This document shows positions 1-6,682 of a stretch of 15,446 nucleotides of DNA, piece after piece. The position numbers and the translations under genes are program-made. The DNA comes from an uncultured Collinsella sp. (GTDB lineage Bacteria > Actinomycetota > Coriobacteriia > Coriobacteriales > Coriobacteriaceae). The stretch's first letter is position 1, and every line of letters begins with the position of its first letter. A model generated the notes under the pieces. That model saw nothing but the letters and a program-made list of their open reading frames with translations, made no database searches and was not told the origin of the DNA. The DNA is taken from the NCBI GenBank assembly GCA_900751665.1, contig CAADSV010000142.1, forward strand, positions 1-15,446. Direction: 5' to 3'.

Positions 1-55
1 ACGGCCCGCCTCCTGGACTCCAGGTCGTGCTTCACCCTGAGGTCTATACTCATGG

Positions 56-92
56 AAAACCTCCCATTTCCCGATGTCCAAGAAATGGGAGG
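56..92 (-). terminator. Terminator of the lacG1-lacE1 operon
   Basis: A perfect 10-bp stem (60-69 pairing with 83-92, CCTCCCATTT with AAATGGGAGG) lies about 60 nt beyond the lacE1 stop. Read on the minus strand, the hairpin is followed at once by four T (56-59) and then CC. The U-tract is short, so termination may be partial. Confidence 0.6.
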
Positions 93-152
93 CAGTTCAG
101 CATCGATGCACGGGCCATTTTTTTTCTGCGAGCGGCAGGTGGCGTCAGCGTT

Positions 153-1913
153 TTATGCCTCGAGGTTTTCCTCGATCCAGGCGACGGCACCCTTGGGATC
201 CTTAGTGAGGTCGATGTACTGTTTGCCCTTGGGCGACAGCAGCGTGATGCCCAGGCGGTCGGTGTCGGCCTTCATCTCGTTGTAATAGGTGCGAACCTGC
301 GGAGCCAGGACGATGACGTTGTACTGGTCCATGATGGCGTAGTGGCTGCCGTAGGCACCGGCGTTGGCGGTAATGTCGATGCCCAGCTCGTCGGCGCCTT
401 CCTTAAGCGCGTTGGCGAGCAGTGCAGAGGTGCCGGCGCCAGCGCACAGAACCAGAACCCTCAGATCCTTGCCCTTAAGGGCGGACGGAGCTGCGGAGGC
501 CTCAGTGGCAGAAGCGGTCTCGACAACAGGAGCCTCAACGGCGGGGGCGGCAGCGGTCTTGACGGCCTTGGTCTCCTCGGCCTCTTCTTCGGCCAGGGTC
601 TCGGCCTCCTGCTTGCACAGGACGTTGTCGTAGGCCTTGCAGAACGGGTAGTAGATTAAGAAGTCAACGACCAGCAGGACGACAACCAGAACCAGAGAGA
701 TCGGCTGGAAGTTGGTGTCGATGAAGGTGCCGATCGGTCCGGGGAGTGCCCACGGCATGGCATAGATAAAGCCGTTCATGCCCAAAAAGTCGATGAAGAA
801 CTTACCAATGAGGACGTTGGCCACGGGGGCAAACAGGAACGGGATCAGGAAGTACGGGTTGAGGATGATGGGCGCGGCGAACAGCAGCGGTTCGTTGACG
901 GCGAACATCACGGGTACGACAGAGGCTTTGCCGACGGCCTTGAGCTGCTTGGAGCGCATAAAGAGCAGGAAGATGATCGGGACAATGAACGTGGCGCCGG
1001 TGCCGCCGAGTTCGCCGATGTAGTTACCGAAGTTCTCGGTCAGGGCGAGGGCGGGGTGACCGCCGGCCTGCAGCGTGGCGAGGTTGGTGGTGATGTTGCC
1101 AAACAGCGCGGCGTTGAGGGCAGGCTTAACGACCGAGGGGCCGTGGATGCCCATGAACCAGAACAGCGGGATCATGAACCAGATGAGGGCGAGGCCGGCG
1201 TAGGAATCGGCAGCGGCGAACAGCGGGCTCACCAGCGTGGAGATGACGTTGGCAAACGGGACGGCCAAGCAGGTGCGGCAGATAACGTCGATGACGGCGA
1301 CAAACAGGATGGAGAAGCTGAAGGCGAAGATGTCGCGGAAGTTCTGGGCGATGGCGCCGGGGACTTCTTTGGGCAGCTTGATGGTGATGTCTCGCTTAAT
1401 GCAGAAGGCATAGATGTTGACCGTGGCAAATGCGGCGACAAAGGAGCTCAGTAGGCCCTTGGTGCCCATGTTGTCGGTAAAGAACACCGAGACATCGGCG
1501 CCGTCGATCTTGGCACTCGTCTGGGTAACGGCCAAGATGAGCATAGCGCACATGGCGGCGACCATGGTGCTCGTGGCGTTGATGGCCTTGCCGGCAGGCA
1601 TGCGGCGGTTCTTGGAGCCGGTCAGCGCGCTTGCGGTGGTGCCGGCGACCATGATGCCCACGACGCCCATCGTGAAGTTGTAAACCTTGTTGCAGAAGTT
1701 CACGACGTCGACGTTCCACCAGTCGGGCAGCGTAAAGCCGCCGACCGTGGCGACAACGCCCGGCAGGGTCGAAATAAGCAGGAAGACAGAAGAAGACAGG
1801 ATGATGGGCATTGCTGCCAAAAAGCCGTCTTTAATGGCCTGAAGGTAGATGTTCTTAGAGACCTTGTCGAAGTACGGCTGACCTTTCTCCAAGAACTTAA
1901 CGATCGATTCCAT
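153..1913 (-). CDS. lacE: PTS lactose-family EIICB permease, module 1
   Basis: This is a membrane component of a phosphoenolpyruvate-dependent sugar phosphotransferase system that carries a beta-galactoside across the membrane while phosphorylating it at C6. The 586-residue protein has an N-terminal IIC domain (about 1-430) rich in hydrophobic helices. An Ala/Glu-rich linker (about 434-482) joins it to a C-terminal IIB domain (about 483-586). The IIC domain keeps the family His in GIHGPS (H257) and the Glu in AVNEPLLF (E341), which bind substrate in the related ChbC fold. The IIB phospho-cysteine is C490 in VLVLCAGAGTS. Fused IIC-IIB of this size is typical of LacE rather than of cellobiose systems, where IIB is usually separate. 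The start has a good ribosome site, AGAGGAG 8 nt upstream. It follows lacG1 after 177 nt. Exact sugar specificity cannot be read from sequence; lactose or a similar beta-galactoside is inferred from the linked lacG and lacABC genes. Confidence 0.9.
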   Translation of the reverse strand: MESIVKFLEKGQPYFDKVSKNIYLQAIKDGFLAAMPIILSSSVFLLISTLPGVVATVGGFTLPDWWNVDVVNFCNKVYNFTMGVVGIMVAGTTASALTGSKNRRMPAGKAINATSTMVAAMCAMLILAVTQTSAKIDGADVSVFFTDNMGTKGLLSSFVAAFATVNIYAFCIKRDITIKLPKEVPGAIAQNFRDIFAFSFSILFVAVIDVICRTCLAVPFANVISTLVSPLFAAADSYAGLALIWFMIPLFWFMGIHGPSVVKPALNAALFGNITTNLATLQAGGHPALALTENFGNYIGELGGTGATFIVPIIFLLFMRSKQLKAVGKASVVPVMFAVNEPLLFAAPIILNPYFLIPFLFAPVANVLIGKFFIDFLGMNGFIYAMPWALPGPIGTFIDTNFQPISLVLVVVLLVVDFLIYYPFCKAYDNVLCKQEAETLAEEEAEETKAVKTAAAPAVEAPVVETASATEASAAPSALKGKDLRVLVLCAGAGTSALLANALKEGADELGIDITANAGAYGSHYAIMDQYNVIVLAPQVRTYYNEMKADTDRLGITLLSPKGKQYIDLTKDPKGAVAWIEENLEA

Positions 1914-2021
1914 AGTTCACGCTCCTCTTTGCATGAAATCTTAATGGCATGGACGTTGAAAACCTATATGGTCTCCCGCTTGCTAAAAGCCCGGGTGCAG
2001 GCGGGGTCGGTCCCAGGGGGA

Positions 2022-2069
2022 GAGAGGGGAGCGGCTGGGTTTGTATCGCATAGGGCCGCTCCCCCTCTC
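2022..2069 (-). other. Intercistronic hairpin between lacG1 and lacE1
   Basis: A G+C-rich stem forms between 2022-2035 and 2055-2069 (14 bp with one bulged base) around a 19-nt loop, just after the lacG1 stop codon. On the minus strand no T-run follows, so it is more likely an mRNA-stability or processing structure, or a weak attenuator, than a full terminator. Confidence 0.55.
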
Positions 2070-2090
2070 GGGGGAAAGCGAGGCGATGCG

Positions 2091-3533
2091 CTACTGCGCG
2101 TCCGCCATAGTGTCGGCGAGCTCCTTGTACCAGAGTGCCGACTGCTTGATGTAGCGTTTTTGCGTGTCGAAGTCGATGTAGAACAGGCCGTAGCGCTTGT
2201 TATAGCCGTTGGCCCACGAGAACTGGTCCTGCAGGCTCCAGATAAAGTAGCCCTGGACGTCGACGCCCTCGGCGCGCGCCCGGAGCACCTTCTCCATGTG
2301 CTGGTCGACAAAGTCGATGCGCTCGGGATCGGCGACGATGCCGTTTGCGTCGGGCTCGGGGTCCTTGTGGCCCAGGCCGTTTTCGGTGATATAGATGACG
2401 GGGAGGTTGGGATAGGTGGCGCTGATGTGCTTGAGCGTGTCGTAGAGGCCTTGCGGGTAGATGAGCCAATCCCAGTCGGTGGTGGGGATACCCGGCATAT
2501 CGACCTGCTGCCCGACGCCCTTAAACTTAAAGCACGAGGTGCCCTTGTCTCCGGTGCCGTTAAAGCTGTTGGTGGACTCGCCATCGTAGGCGGCGATAAA
2601 CGCCGACTGATAGTAGTTGAGGCCGAACATATCGTTGCGGGGCGCCGCCTTGGCGAGCTCCTCCATGTCGCTGTCCTCAACCGTAAGCGTGGCGTTGTTG
2701 GCACGCAGAATCTCGTTGATGAGTGAGAGGGTGCGCGCGGAGTAGTGACCCAGGAAGGCGCCGTCCATGATGAAGTCGGTGTAGAAGGCGTTGTACAGGT
2801 CGGCGGCGTGCTGGTCGGCGGGCGAGTCTGTGGCAGGATATGCCGGCGTCAGGACGTTGACCATGCCAATGCGTCCGCCCAGGTGCTCGGTCTCGTCAAG
2901 ATCCTTATACAGGTTGACGGCGCGGGCGTGGGCAACGAGCTCGTTGTGCTGGCTCTGGATGCCGCTCGTCACATCAAAGTGATGGTTGGGCGGGAAGTTG
3001 CCTTGGATGTATTGGGAGTGCGAGAGGCTGATGAGCTCGTTGATGGTGAACCAATTCTTGACCTCGCGGAACTCGCGGAAGCAGAACTCGGCATAGCGCA
3101 CATAGGCGTCGACGGTCTTGCGGTTGAGCCAGTCGCCCTGGTTGAACAGGGCGGCGGGGGAGTCAAAGTGATGCAGGGACACATAGGGCTCGACGCCATA
3201 CTTTTTGCAGCAGGCGAACAGCTCGTGGTAGTGCTTAACGCCCTCGGCGAGGGGCTCGGCATCGTCGCCGTTGGGGAAGATGCGGGTCCAGGCGATGGAC
3301 ACACGGATGGCGTTGAGTCCATGCTCGGCAGAAAGGCGGATATCCTCCTCGTAGCGGTTGTAGAAATCACTGGCCGGGTCGGGCAAAAAGCGACCCTGGG
3401 CGACAAGGTAATCGTCCCACATGGTCTTACCCTTGCCTGCCACCTTCGTGGAACCTTCCGTTTGGTACGCGGCGGTTGCGGCGCCCCAAACAAAGCCCTT
3501 CGGCAGCTGCTGTACGCGGTTTAGCAAAGACAT
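2091..3533 (-). CDS. lacG: 6-phospho-beta-galactosidase, module 1 (GH1)
   Basis: This is a cytoplasmic glycoside hydrolase family 1 enzyme that splits the phosphorylated disaccharide delivered by the PTS, giving galactose 6-phosphate and glucose (or another aglycone). In numbering from the ATG at 3539 (482 residues), the acid/base Glu is E168 in WFTINEL and the nucleophile is E386 in YITENGLG. The LacG phosphate-binding triad (Ser428, Lys435, Tyr437 in the Lactococcus enzyme) is present as S441, K448 and Y450 in SWANGYNKRYG. The Trp next to the Ser (W442), associated with galacto- rather than gluco-specificity, is kept. Two start codons lie six bases apart (3539 and 3533); I chose 3533 because GAGG sits 10 nt upstream, against only 4 nt for 3539. 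It is first in the lacG1-lacE1 operon and divergent from lacI1. A 6-phospho-beta-glucosidase is the main alternative and is less likely given the triad context. Confidence 0.88.
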   Translation of the reverse strand: MSLLNRVQQLPKGFVWGAATAAYQTEGSTKVAGKGKTMWDDYLVAQGRFLPDPASDFYNRYEEDIRLSAEHGLNAIRVSIAWTRIFPNGDDAEPLAEGVKHYHELFACCKKYGVEPYVSLHHFDSPAALFNQGDWLNRKTVDAYVRYAEFCFREFREVKNWFTINELISLSHSQYIQGNFPPNHHFDVTSGIQSQHNELVAHARAVNLYKDLDETEHLGGRIGMVNVLTPAYPATDSPADQHAADLYNAFYTDFIMDGAFLGHYSARTLSLINEILRANNATLTVEDSDMEELAKAAPRNDMFGLNYYQSAFIAAYDGESTNSFNGTGDKGTSCFKFKGVGQQVDMPGIPTTDWDWLIYPQGLYDTLKHISATYPNLPVIYITENGLGHKDPEPDANGIVADPERIDFVDQHMEKVLRARAEGVDVQGYFIWSLQDQFSWANGYNKRYGLFYIDFDTQKRYIKQSALWYKELADTMADAQ

Positions 3534-3556
3534 ATGCATACACCCTCTCGTCTCGC

Positions 3557-3569
3557 TGTTCGATATTGT
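3557..3569 (+). promoter_or_regulatory. TGTTC box in the lacG1 leader
   Basis: TGTTCGATATTGT here is identical over 13 bases to 9849-9861 upstream of lacF. It lies about 20 nt from the lacG1 start codon, in the 5' untranslated region, and may be a half or degraded copy of the TGTTC box shared by lacF and lacA. Confidence 0.4.
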
Positions 3570-3652
3570 GCGTTTGCGCTCAGGAGGCTCCCTGGTTAGC
3601 GTTCAGCGGTGAAAAAGCCCGATAAACACTATCTTAAAATGATTAGAACCAA

Positions 3653-3670
3653 AATGAGCACGTGAACATT
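3653..3670. promoter_or_regulatory. Candidate LacI1 operator O1a
   Basis: AATGAGCACGTGAACATT fits the dyad AATG-N3-ACGT-N3-CATT exactly at the fixed positions. The central CpG suits hinge-helix insertion by a LacI-family protein. It lies in the 3540-3874 space between the divergent lacG1 and lacI1 genes. Confidence 0.7.
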
Positions 3671-3674
3671 TGAC

Positions 3675-3692
3675 AATGAGCACGTTAACATC
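3675..3692. promoter_or_regulatory. Candidate LacI1 operator O1b
   Basis: AATGAGCACGTTAACATC matches the O1a dyad with one change at the last fixed base. It starts exactly 22 bp after O1a, two helical turns, so two dimers could bind on the same face next to each other over the lacG1 promoter region. Confidence 0.7.
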
Positions 3693-3766
3693 CGGCTGGG
3701 ATGTATAGAAACAAAACAACTTCAAACAGCCGCGAACGGTTGTATTTGTTCGGTAAGCGGTTTTGA

Positions 3767-3796
3767 TTGACAGAAGTTTTCATGTTGTGGTATATG
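3767..3796 (+). promoter_or_regulatory. Probable lacI1 promoter
   Basis: A perfect -35 box TTGACA (3767-3772) and a -10-like TATATG (3791-3796) are separated by 18 bp. The predicted start of transcription near 3803 lies against candidate operator O1c, which suggests that LacI1 represses its own gene. Confidence 0.5.
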
Positions 3797-3806
3797 GCTC
3801 GGGTAT

Positions 3807-3824
3807 CATGAGCACGTTATCGAT
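3807..3824. promoter_or_regulatory. Candidate LacI1 operator O1c, degenerate
   Basis: CATGAGCACGTTATCGAT keeps the ATG-AGC-ACGT half of O1a and O1b but has a degenerate second half. It lies about 130 bp from O1b, at the expected lacI1 transcription start, a layout compatible with autoregulation or DNA looping. Confidence 0.5.
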
Positions 3825-3874
3825 GTATGTACGATGCGCCATGGGCGCGGGGAATAGTTGGGAAGCAGGTTAGC

Positions 3875-4912
3875 GTGGAAGGCATGGCTCAGCAGACAAG
3901 GAATGGTCATTCGGCGAGCGCGGCAGAGGTTGCGGCGCTCGCTCGCGTGAGCCGCCAGACTGTGTCTCGCGTGGTCAACGGTATGCCCAACGTGACGGAA
4001 AAGACGCGCAAGCGTGTGCTGGCCGCCATGGAAGAGCTGGGCTTCCGTCCCAATTTTGCTGGAGCGGCGTTGCGCGGCGGGTCGTATCGTTCTATTGGCC
4101 TGTGCATGTACAACATCACACGTGTCGGTAACCTGGCGACGCTCGAGGGTATCATGCAAGCGGCGCGCGAGCACGATTTTGCCGTCACTATGATCGAGAT
4201 GGGCGGCGACAAGCCCTATACACTTGCCGATGCCTCGCGCCGCATGGTCGAGCGACCCGTCGACGGCATGATTCTCAACATGAACCGCATGGCTCCCGAT
4301 TTTGAGGAGTTTGTTCCCCAGCCGGGAGTGCGAACGGTCATCCTGTCCATGTATGCGCATCCGCGCTGCACGACGATCGACTCCGACCAGTATGGTTCGT
4401 GCGAGCTGTTGACCAATTATCTGCTGGAACATGGTCACTCGAATATGCGGTTTGTGGCGGGTCCGGAAAACTCGATTTCCTCGCGTTTTCGTGAGGCCGG
4501 TTGGCGCGATACGCTGGGTCGTGCTCATGTCGATGCCGCGCCGATGCTGCGTGGCGATTGGAGTGCGGACAGTGGGTACGCCATGGGCGAGCGGATTGCG
4601 GCCGAGGTGCTTGCCGGCGGGTCGCAGGCGCCGACTGCCGTGCTTGCGGCAAATGACCAGATGGCGCTGGGCGTTATCGCCGCGCTCGAGAACGCGGGCC
4701 TGTCCGTGCCCGACGACGTGAGCGTGGTTGGTATCGACGACGCACTCGAGGGACTTGTTCCTCACAATCGGCTGACGACGCTGCGATTTGATTTGCGCGG
4801 TGTCGGTAAGCTTGCGTTTGAGGCGGCGATTGGAGAGAGCTCGTCTATCGAGGCGATTCATGTGCCGAGTACGCTGGTCGAACGCTCGACTGTTAGGGAC
4901 ATACGGGGTTAG
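3875..4912 (+). CDS. LacI-family transcriptional repressor, module 1
   Basis: This is a DNA-binding sugar-responsive regulator. Counting from an upstream ATG at 3827, the helix-turn-helix is at about 33-53 (AEVAALARVSRQTVSRVVNG), followed by the hinge (RPNFAGAALRGG, about 74-85) and a periplasmic-binding-protein-like effector domain with the typical LAANDQMALG and VVGIDDALEG segments near the C-terminus. Three starts are possible: ATG 3827 has no ribosome site, GTG 3875 has GGGAAG 9 nt and AGG 5 nt upstream, and ATG 3884 has a purine run too close. I prefer GTG 3875. The protein is related to LacI2 along its whole length, roughly half the residues matching by eye. It is divergent from lacG1-lacE1 and is inferred to repress that operon through O1a/O1b and itself through O1c. 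The effector sugar is unknown. Confidence 0.87.
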   Translation: MEGMAQQTRNGHSASAAEVAALARVSRQTVSRVVNGMPNVTEKTRKRVLAAMEELGFRPNFAGAALRGGSYRSIGLCMYNITRVGNLATLEGIMQAAREHDFAVTMIEMGGDKPYTLADASRRMVERPVDGMILNMNRMAPDFEEFVPQPGVRTVILSMYAHPRCTTIDSDQYGSCELLTNYLLEHGHSNMRFVAGPENSISSRFREAGWRDTLGRAHVDAAPMLRGDWSADSGYAMGERIAAEVLAGGSQAPTAVLAANDQMALGVIAALENAGLSVPDDVSVVGIDDALEGLVPHNRLTTLRFDLRGVGKLAFEAAIGESSSIEAIHVPSTLVERSTVRDIRG

Positions 4913-4920
4913 GTCCTACT

Positions 4921-5070
4921 CCGTTTGTCTCGATTTGTAACAGGTAGACGGTCAAAAGCGGGCTACGTGTTACAGATTTAGATTCTTCGGAAAGAGCAAT
5001 CCTGTTCGTCTCGATCTGTAACAGCTAGGACCCAAAAACTCGGCTAGATGTTACAGATTGAGACAAACGG
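4921..5070. repeat. Tandem pair of imperfect palindromes
   Basis: Two related palindromic units follow the lacI1 stop. Unit 1 spans about 4921-4982 and unit 2 about 5002-5070. In unit 2 the arms 5002-5028 and 5044-5070 are 27 nt each and nearly complementary. Both units carry TCTCGAT(T/C)TGTAACAG on the left and TGTTACAGATT on the right. The ends of the whole block (4921-4942 and 5049-5070) are also inverted copies with two mismatches. The block could fold as two hairpins or one large structure. It lies between the 3' ends of lacI1 and lacG2, and looks like a mobile REP- or MITE-type repeat, though no encoding gene is present. Confidence 0.7.
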
Positions 5071-5084
5071 CTTCCGACCTGCAC

Positions 5085-5129
5085 AAAAAGGCCGGGGGCG
5101 GCGCGCCGTGTGACGTGCCGCCCCCGGCT
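5085..5129 (-). terminator. Rho-independent terminator of lacE2-lacG2
   Basis: A perfect 12-bp stem (5091-5102 with 5117-5128, GCCGGGGGCGGC) is followed on the minus strand by a run of five T (complement of 5085-5089). It lies about 45 nt past the lacG2 stop and is a classical strong terminator. Confidence 0.85.
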
Positions 5130-5173
5130 GAGAAATGGGGACAGGTTATGTGCGCGGGCAACTCCGCCAGCCG

Positions 5174-6613
5174 CTAGTCCAGACGACGGGTTTGCGCCAC
5201 GTGCTTATACCAGTATGCGCTTGCCTTGGGCGTGCGCTTCTGGGTTTCAAAGTCAACGTAGAAGAAGCCGTAACGCTTGTTGTAGCCATTAGTCCAGGAG
5301 AACTGATCCTGCAGGCTCCACAGGAAGTAGCCGCCCACGTTGACGCCCACCTCCATGGCCTTGAGCAACCAGCGCAGGTGCTGCTCGATATAGTCGATGC
5401 GCGGCTGGTCGTCCACAAAACCGTCCTTGTAGGGATCCTTGTAGCCCATGCCGTTCTCGGTGATGAAAATCTGCTTGTAGTTGGGGTAGCGCTGCTTAAT
5501 GTAGACGAGCAGATCGAACAGGCCCTCGGGATAGATGATCCAGTCCCAGTCGGTGGTGGGGATGCCAGGCTTGTTCACATGCTCGCCAATACCCTTAACG
5601 CGCCAGCGGCCGGTGCCTTTCTCGCCCGTACCGTTGTGGTGCAGGTCGTTCTCGCCGTCGTAAGCCTTCAAGAAGCGGCACTGGTAGTTGTTAACGCCCA
5701 GGTAGTCGTTGTAGAGCGCGGCCTCGCGCATGATTTCCAGATCCTCGTCTAGGATCTCGATGGTGCCGCCCGAGACGGCAGCCAGGCGGTTGGCGCACTC
5801 GAGGGTGTCGGGCGCATAGTCGCCGCGGAAGGTGGCGTCGAGCAAGAACTGGTTTTGCAGCACGTGCTCGTTGTTGGCGGCCTTGATGTCGGCGGGGTCG
5901 TTCTCGTTGAGCGGATACTTAAACTCCAACGACTGAATGACGCCGATCTTGCCCTTAAAGCCACCGTTGTGGAAGGCCAGTACTGCCTTGGCGTGGGCGA
6001 GCATCATGTTGTGCTCGCACTGGAAGGCTTCGGCCAGATGCGCCTTGACGCCACCGGGGAAGGTGCCCTCGATGTAGGTGTTGGAGGCGTCGGCCCAGAT
6101 CTCGTTAAAGGTGAACCAGTAGGTCACCTGGTCGGCGTACTCCTTAAAGCAGAAGGTGGCAAAGTCCACAAAGGCGTCGATGGTCTCGCGGTTGAGGAAG
6201 TCGCCCTTCTCAAAGAGGGGCAGCGGCGTGTCAAAGTGATGCAGCGTGACAAACGGCTCAACGTGGTGCTTATGGCACTCGGCGAAGAGATCGTGATAGA
6301 ACTGGACACCTTCGGGGTTGATTTCGCCGGTACCGTTGGGGAAGATGCGGCTCCAGGCGATAGAGAGGCGAATGCCGTTGATGCCAAACTCCTCGCACAG
6401 CTCCAAATCGACGGGGTACTGGTTGTAGAAGTCCGAAGCGGGATCGGGGGAGAAGCGGCCCTGGGCCTCCAGGAAGTCGTCCCAGGCAACCTTGCCCTTA
6501 CCGTGAGTGCGGGTCTCGCCCTCTACCTGGTAGGCAGCGGTGGCGCCGCCAAAGACAAAGTCCTCGGGAAACTGCGCAGGCGGGTTGGTTACGCCAGCAG
6601 GATTAACGGACAT
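5174..6613 (-). CDS. lacG: 6-phospho-beta-galactosidase, module 2 (GH1)
   Basis: This is a GH1 phospho-glycosidase that hydrolyses the 6'-phosphorylated beta-galactoside made by the linked LacE2. The 479-residue protein has the acid/base E171 in WFTFNEIW, the nucleophile E386 in FITENGMG, and the LacG phosphate-binding residues S439, K446 and Y448 in SWTNGYNKRYG with adjacent W440. It is the closer of the two LacG copies to the lactococcal enzyme as I remember it; stretches such as HHVEPFVTLHHFDTP, TDWDWII and GEKG are shared. It begins 69 nt after lacE2, with a hairpin in the gap. The ribosome site is weak (TTGGATC before the ATG), so translation may depend on coupling or be modest. Its length is normal for the family and no frameshift is seen. 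Confidence 0.9.
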   Translation of the reverse strand: MSVNPAGVTNPPAQFPEDFVFGGATAAYQVEGETRTHGKGKVAWDDFLEAQGRFSPDPASDFYNQYPVDLELCEEFGINGIRLSIAWSRIFPNGTGEINPEGVQFYHDLFAECHKHHVEPFVTLHHFDTPLPLFEKGDFLNRETIDAFVDFATFCFKEYADQVTYWFTFNEIWADASNTYIEGTFPGGVKAHLAEAFQCEHNMMLAHAKAVLAFHNGGFKGKIGVIQSLEFKYPLNENDPADIKAANNEHVLQNQFLLDATFRGDYAPDTLECANRLAAVSGGTIEILDEDLEIMREAALYNDYLGVNNYQCRFLKAYDGENDLHHNGTGEKGTGRWRVKGIGEHVNKPGIPTTDWDWIIYPEGLFDLLVYIKQRYPNYKQIFITENGMGYKDPYKDGFVDDQPRIDYIEQHLRWLLKAMEVGVNVGGYFLWSLQDQFSWTNGYNKRYGFFYVDFETQKRTPKASAYWYKHVAQTRRLD

Positions 6614-6637
6614 AATGATCCAATCGTCTAGATCGAA

Positions 6638-6669
6638 GGGCCAGCCGGCTGTGGATGGTCGGCTGGCCC
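6638..6669 (-). other. Intercistronic hairpin between lacE2 and lacG2
   Basis: A perfect 10-bp stem (6638-6647 GGGCCAGCCG with 6660-6669) encloses a 12-nt loop in the 69-nt gap between lacE2 and lacG2. The minus strand continues TTCGATC with no T-run, so it is not a normal terminator. It may set the ratio of permease to hydrolase or protect a processed end. Confidence 0.6.
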
Positions 6670-6682
6670 TGGGCGTTACTTA

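Noticed and set aside
117..126. T-run as a plus-strand terminator
   Set aside because: The run of T on the plus strand is not directly preceded by a stable stem; the hairpin at 60-92 is 25 nt away and fits the minus strand better.
3806..4861. A 351-codon minus-strand frame opposite lacI1
   Set aside because: It has His/Arg-rich composition, while the plus strand encodes a complete LacI-family protein. It is a shadow frame.
4921..5070. A short CRISPR array
   Set aside because: There are only two units, each palindromic with internal complementarity, no unique spacers of constant length, and no cas genes nearby.
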